From the NCBI GenBank assembly GCA_031281855.1, contig JAITEW010000325.1, positions 1-5,434 on the forward strand: 5,434 bases of DNA, in the 5' to 3' direction. Position numbers and translations under genes: made by a program. Origin of the DNA: Treponema sp. (GTDB lineage: Bacteria > Spirochaetota > Spirochaetia > Treponematales > Breznakiellaceae). This document shows positions 5,360 through 5,434 of the stretch, piece by piece. The number at the start of each line of letters is the position of its first letter. The first letter of the stretch is position 1. Below the pieces are notes generated by a model that made no database searches, was not told the DNA's origin, and saw only the letters and a program-made list of their open reading frames with translations.

Positions 5360-5434
5360 TTGCCCAGGTGTTTTTGTACCTTTTCGCGGCAGTCAGGACG
5401 GCAAACCCCCGCTGCGGACAGGTAGGAAAAACCC
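5353..5434 (-). CDS. Possible C-terminus of a convergent unknown gene, cut by the window edge
   Basis: On the minus strand a frame enters from the right edge and ends at TAG (5355-5353). Its last 26 codons read GFSYLSAAGVCRPDCREKVQKHLGNQ. The tail has a C-x3-C pair and a charged, probably helical end, and looks like plausible protein. It would overlap the end of the binding-protein gene by 7 nt. The opposite strand is also open here (from TTG 5356, beginning MIAQVFLYLFAAV), so 82 bases cannot decide between them. I do not recognise the family. Confidence 0.3.
   Translation of the reverse strand, partial: GFSYLSAAGVCRPDCREKVQKHLGNQ

Overview
The window joins two unlike pieces of DNA. Bases 1 to about 475 are AT-rich (about 22% G+C in the one line I counted, 61-120). 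They carry a minus-strand toxin-antitoxin pair: a small ribbon-helix-helix-type antitoxin and a PIN-domain toxin that runs off the left edge. From about 480 onward the DNA is much richer in G+C (60% in line 2041-2100), and all four complete large genes read on the plus strand. This step suggests that the toxin-antitoxin pair is a later arrival beside a resident chromosomal segment.

Bases 566-3142 hold a tightly packed purine operon, purE-purC-purF. Neighbouring genes overlap by 4 nt and 26 nt. PurF makes phosphoribosylamine from PRPP and glutamine, the first committed step of IMP synthesis. PurE and PurC supply two consecutive later steps, carboxylation to CAIR and its condensation with aspartate to SAICAR. 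PurE has class I sequence features, so a PurK partner would be expected, but none is in the window. PurF is the Bacillus type, with a propeptide before its catalytic cysteine and four cysteines placed to hold an Fe-S cluster.

A 196-nt gap (3143-3338) follows purF. It contains a long hairpin, a strong intrinsic terminator with six T residues, a second long hairpin, and a small hairpin just before the next ribosome binding site. The next genes are a xylose-isomerase-like TIM-barrel sugar epimerase/isomerase (3339-4331) and, 26 nt later, an exported RbsB-like sugar-binding protein (4358-5359). They look like part of a carbohydrate uptake and catabolism locus, but no permease or ATPase is in view. 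The last 80 bases may hold the C-terminus of a convergent minus-strand gene.

Organism: the protein sequences, a moderate-to-high G+C core with an AT-rich accessory patch, and the leader of the binding protein (basic start, hydrophobic run, then a TGKQEE-type junction) fit a spirochaete, possibly a termite-gut type Treponema. This is inference from recognition and not a proven assignment. I see no RNA gene, insertion sequence or CRISPR array. The most unusual non-coding items are the inverted repeat that overlaps two opposing -10 elements at 428-457 and the hairpin cluster at 3166-3325. I found no clear evidence of a wholly new system.
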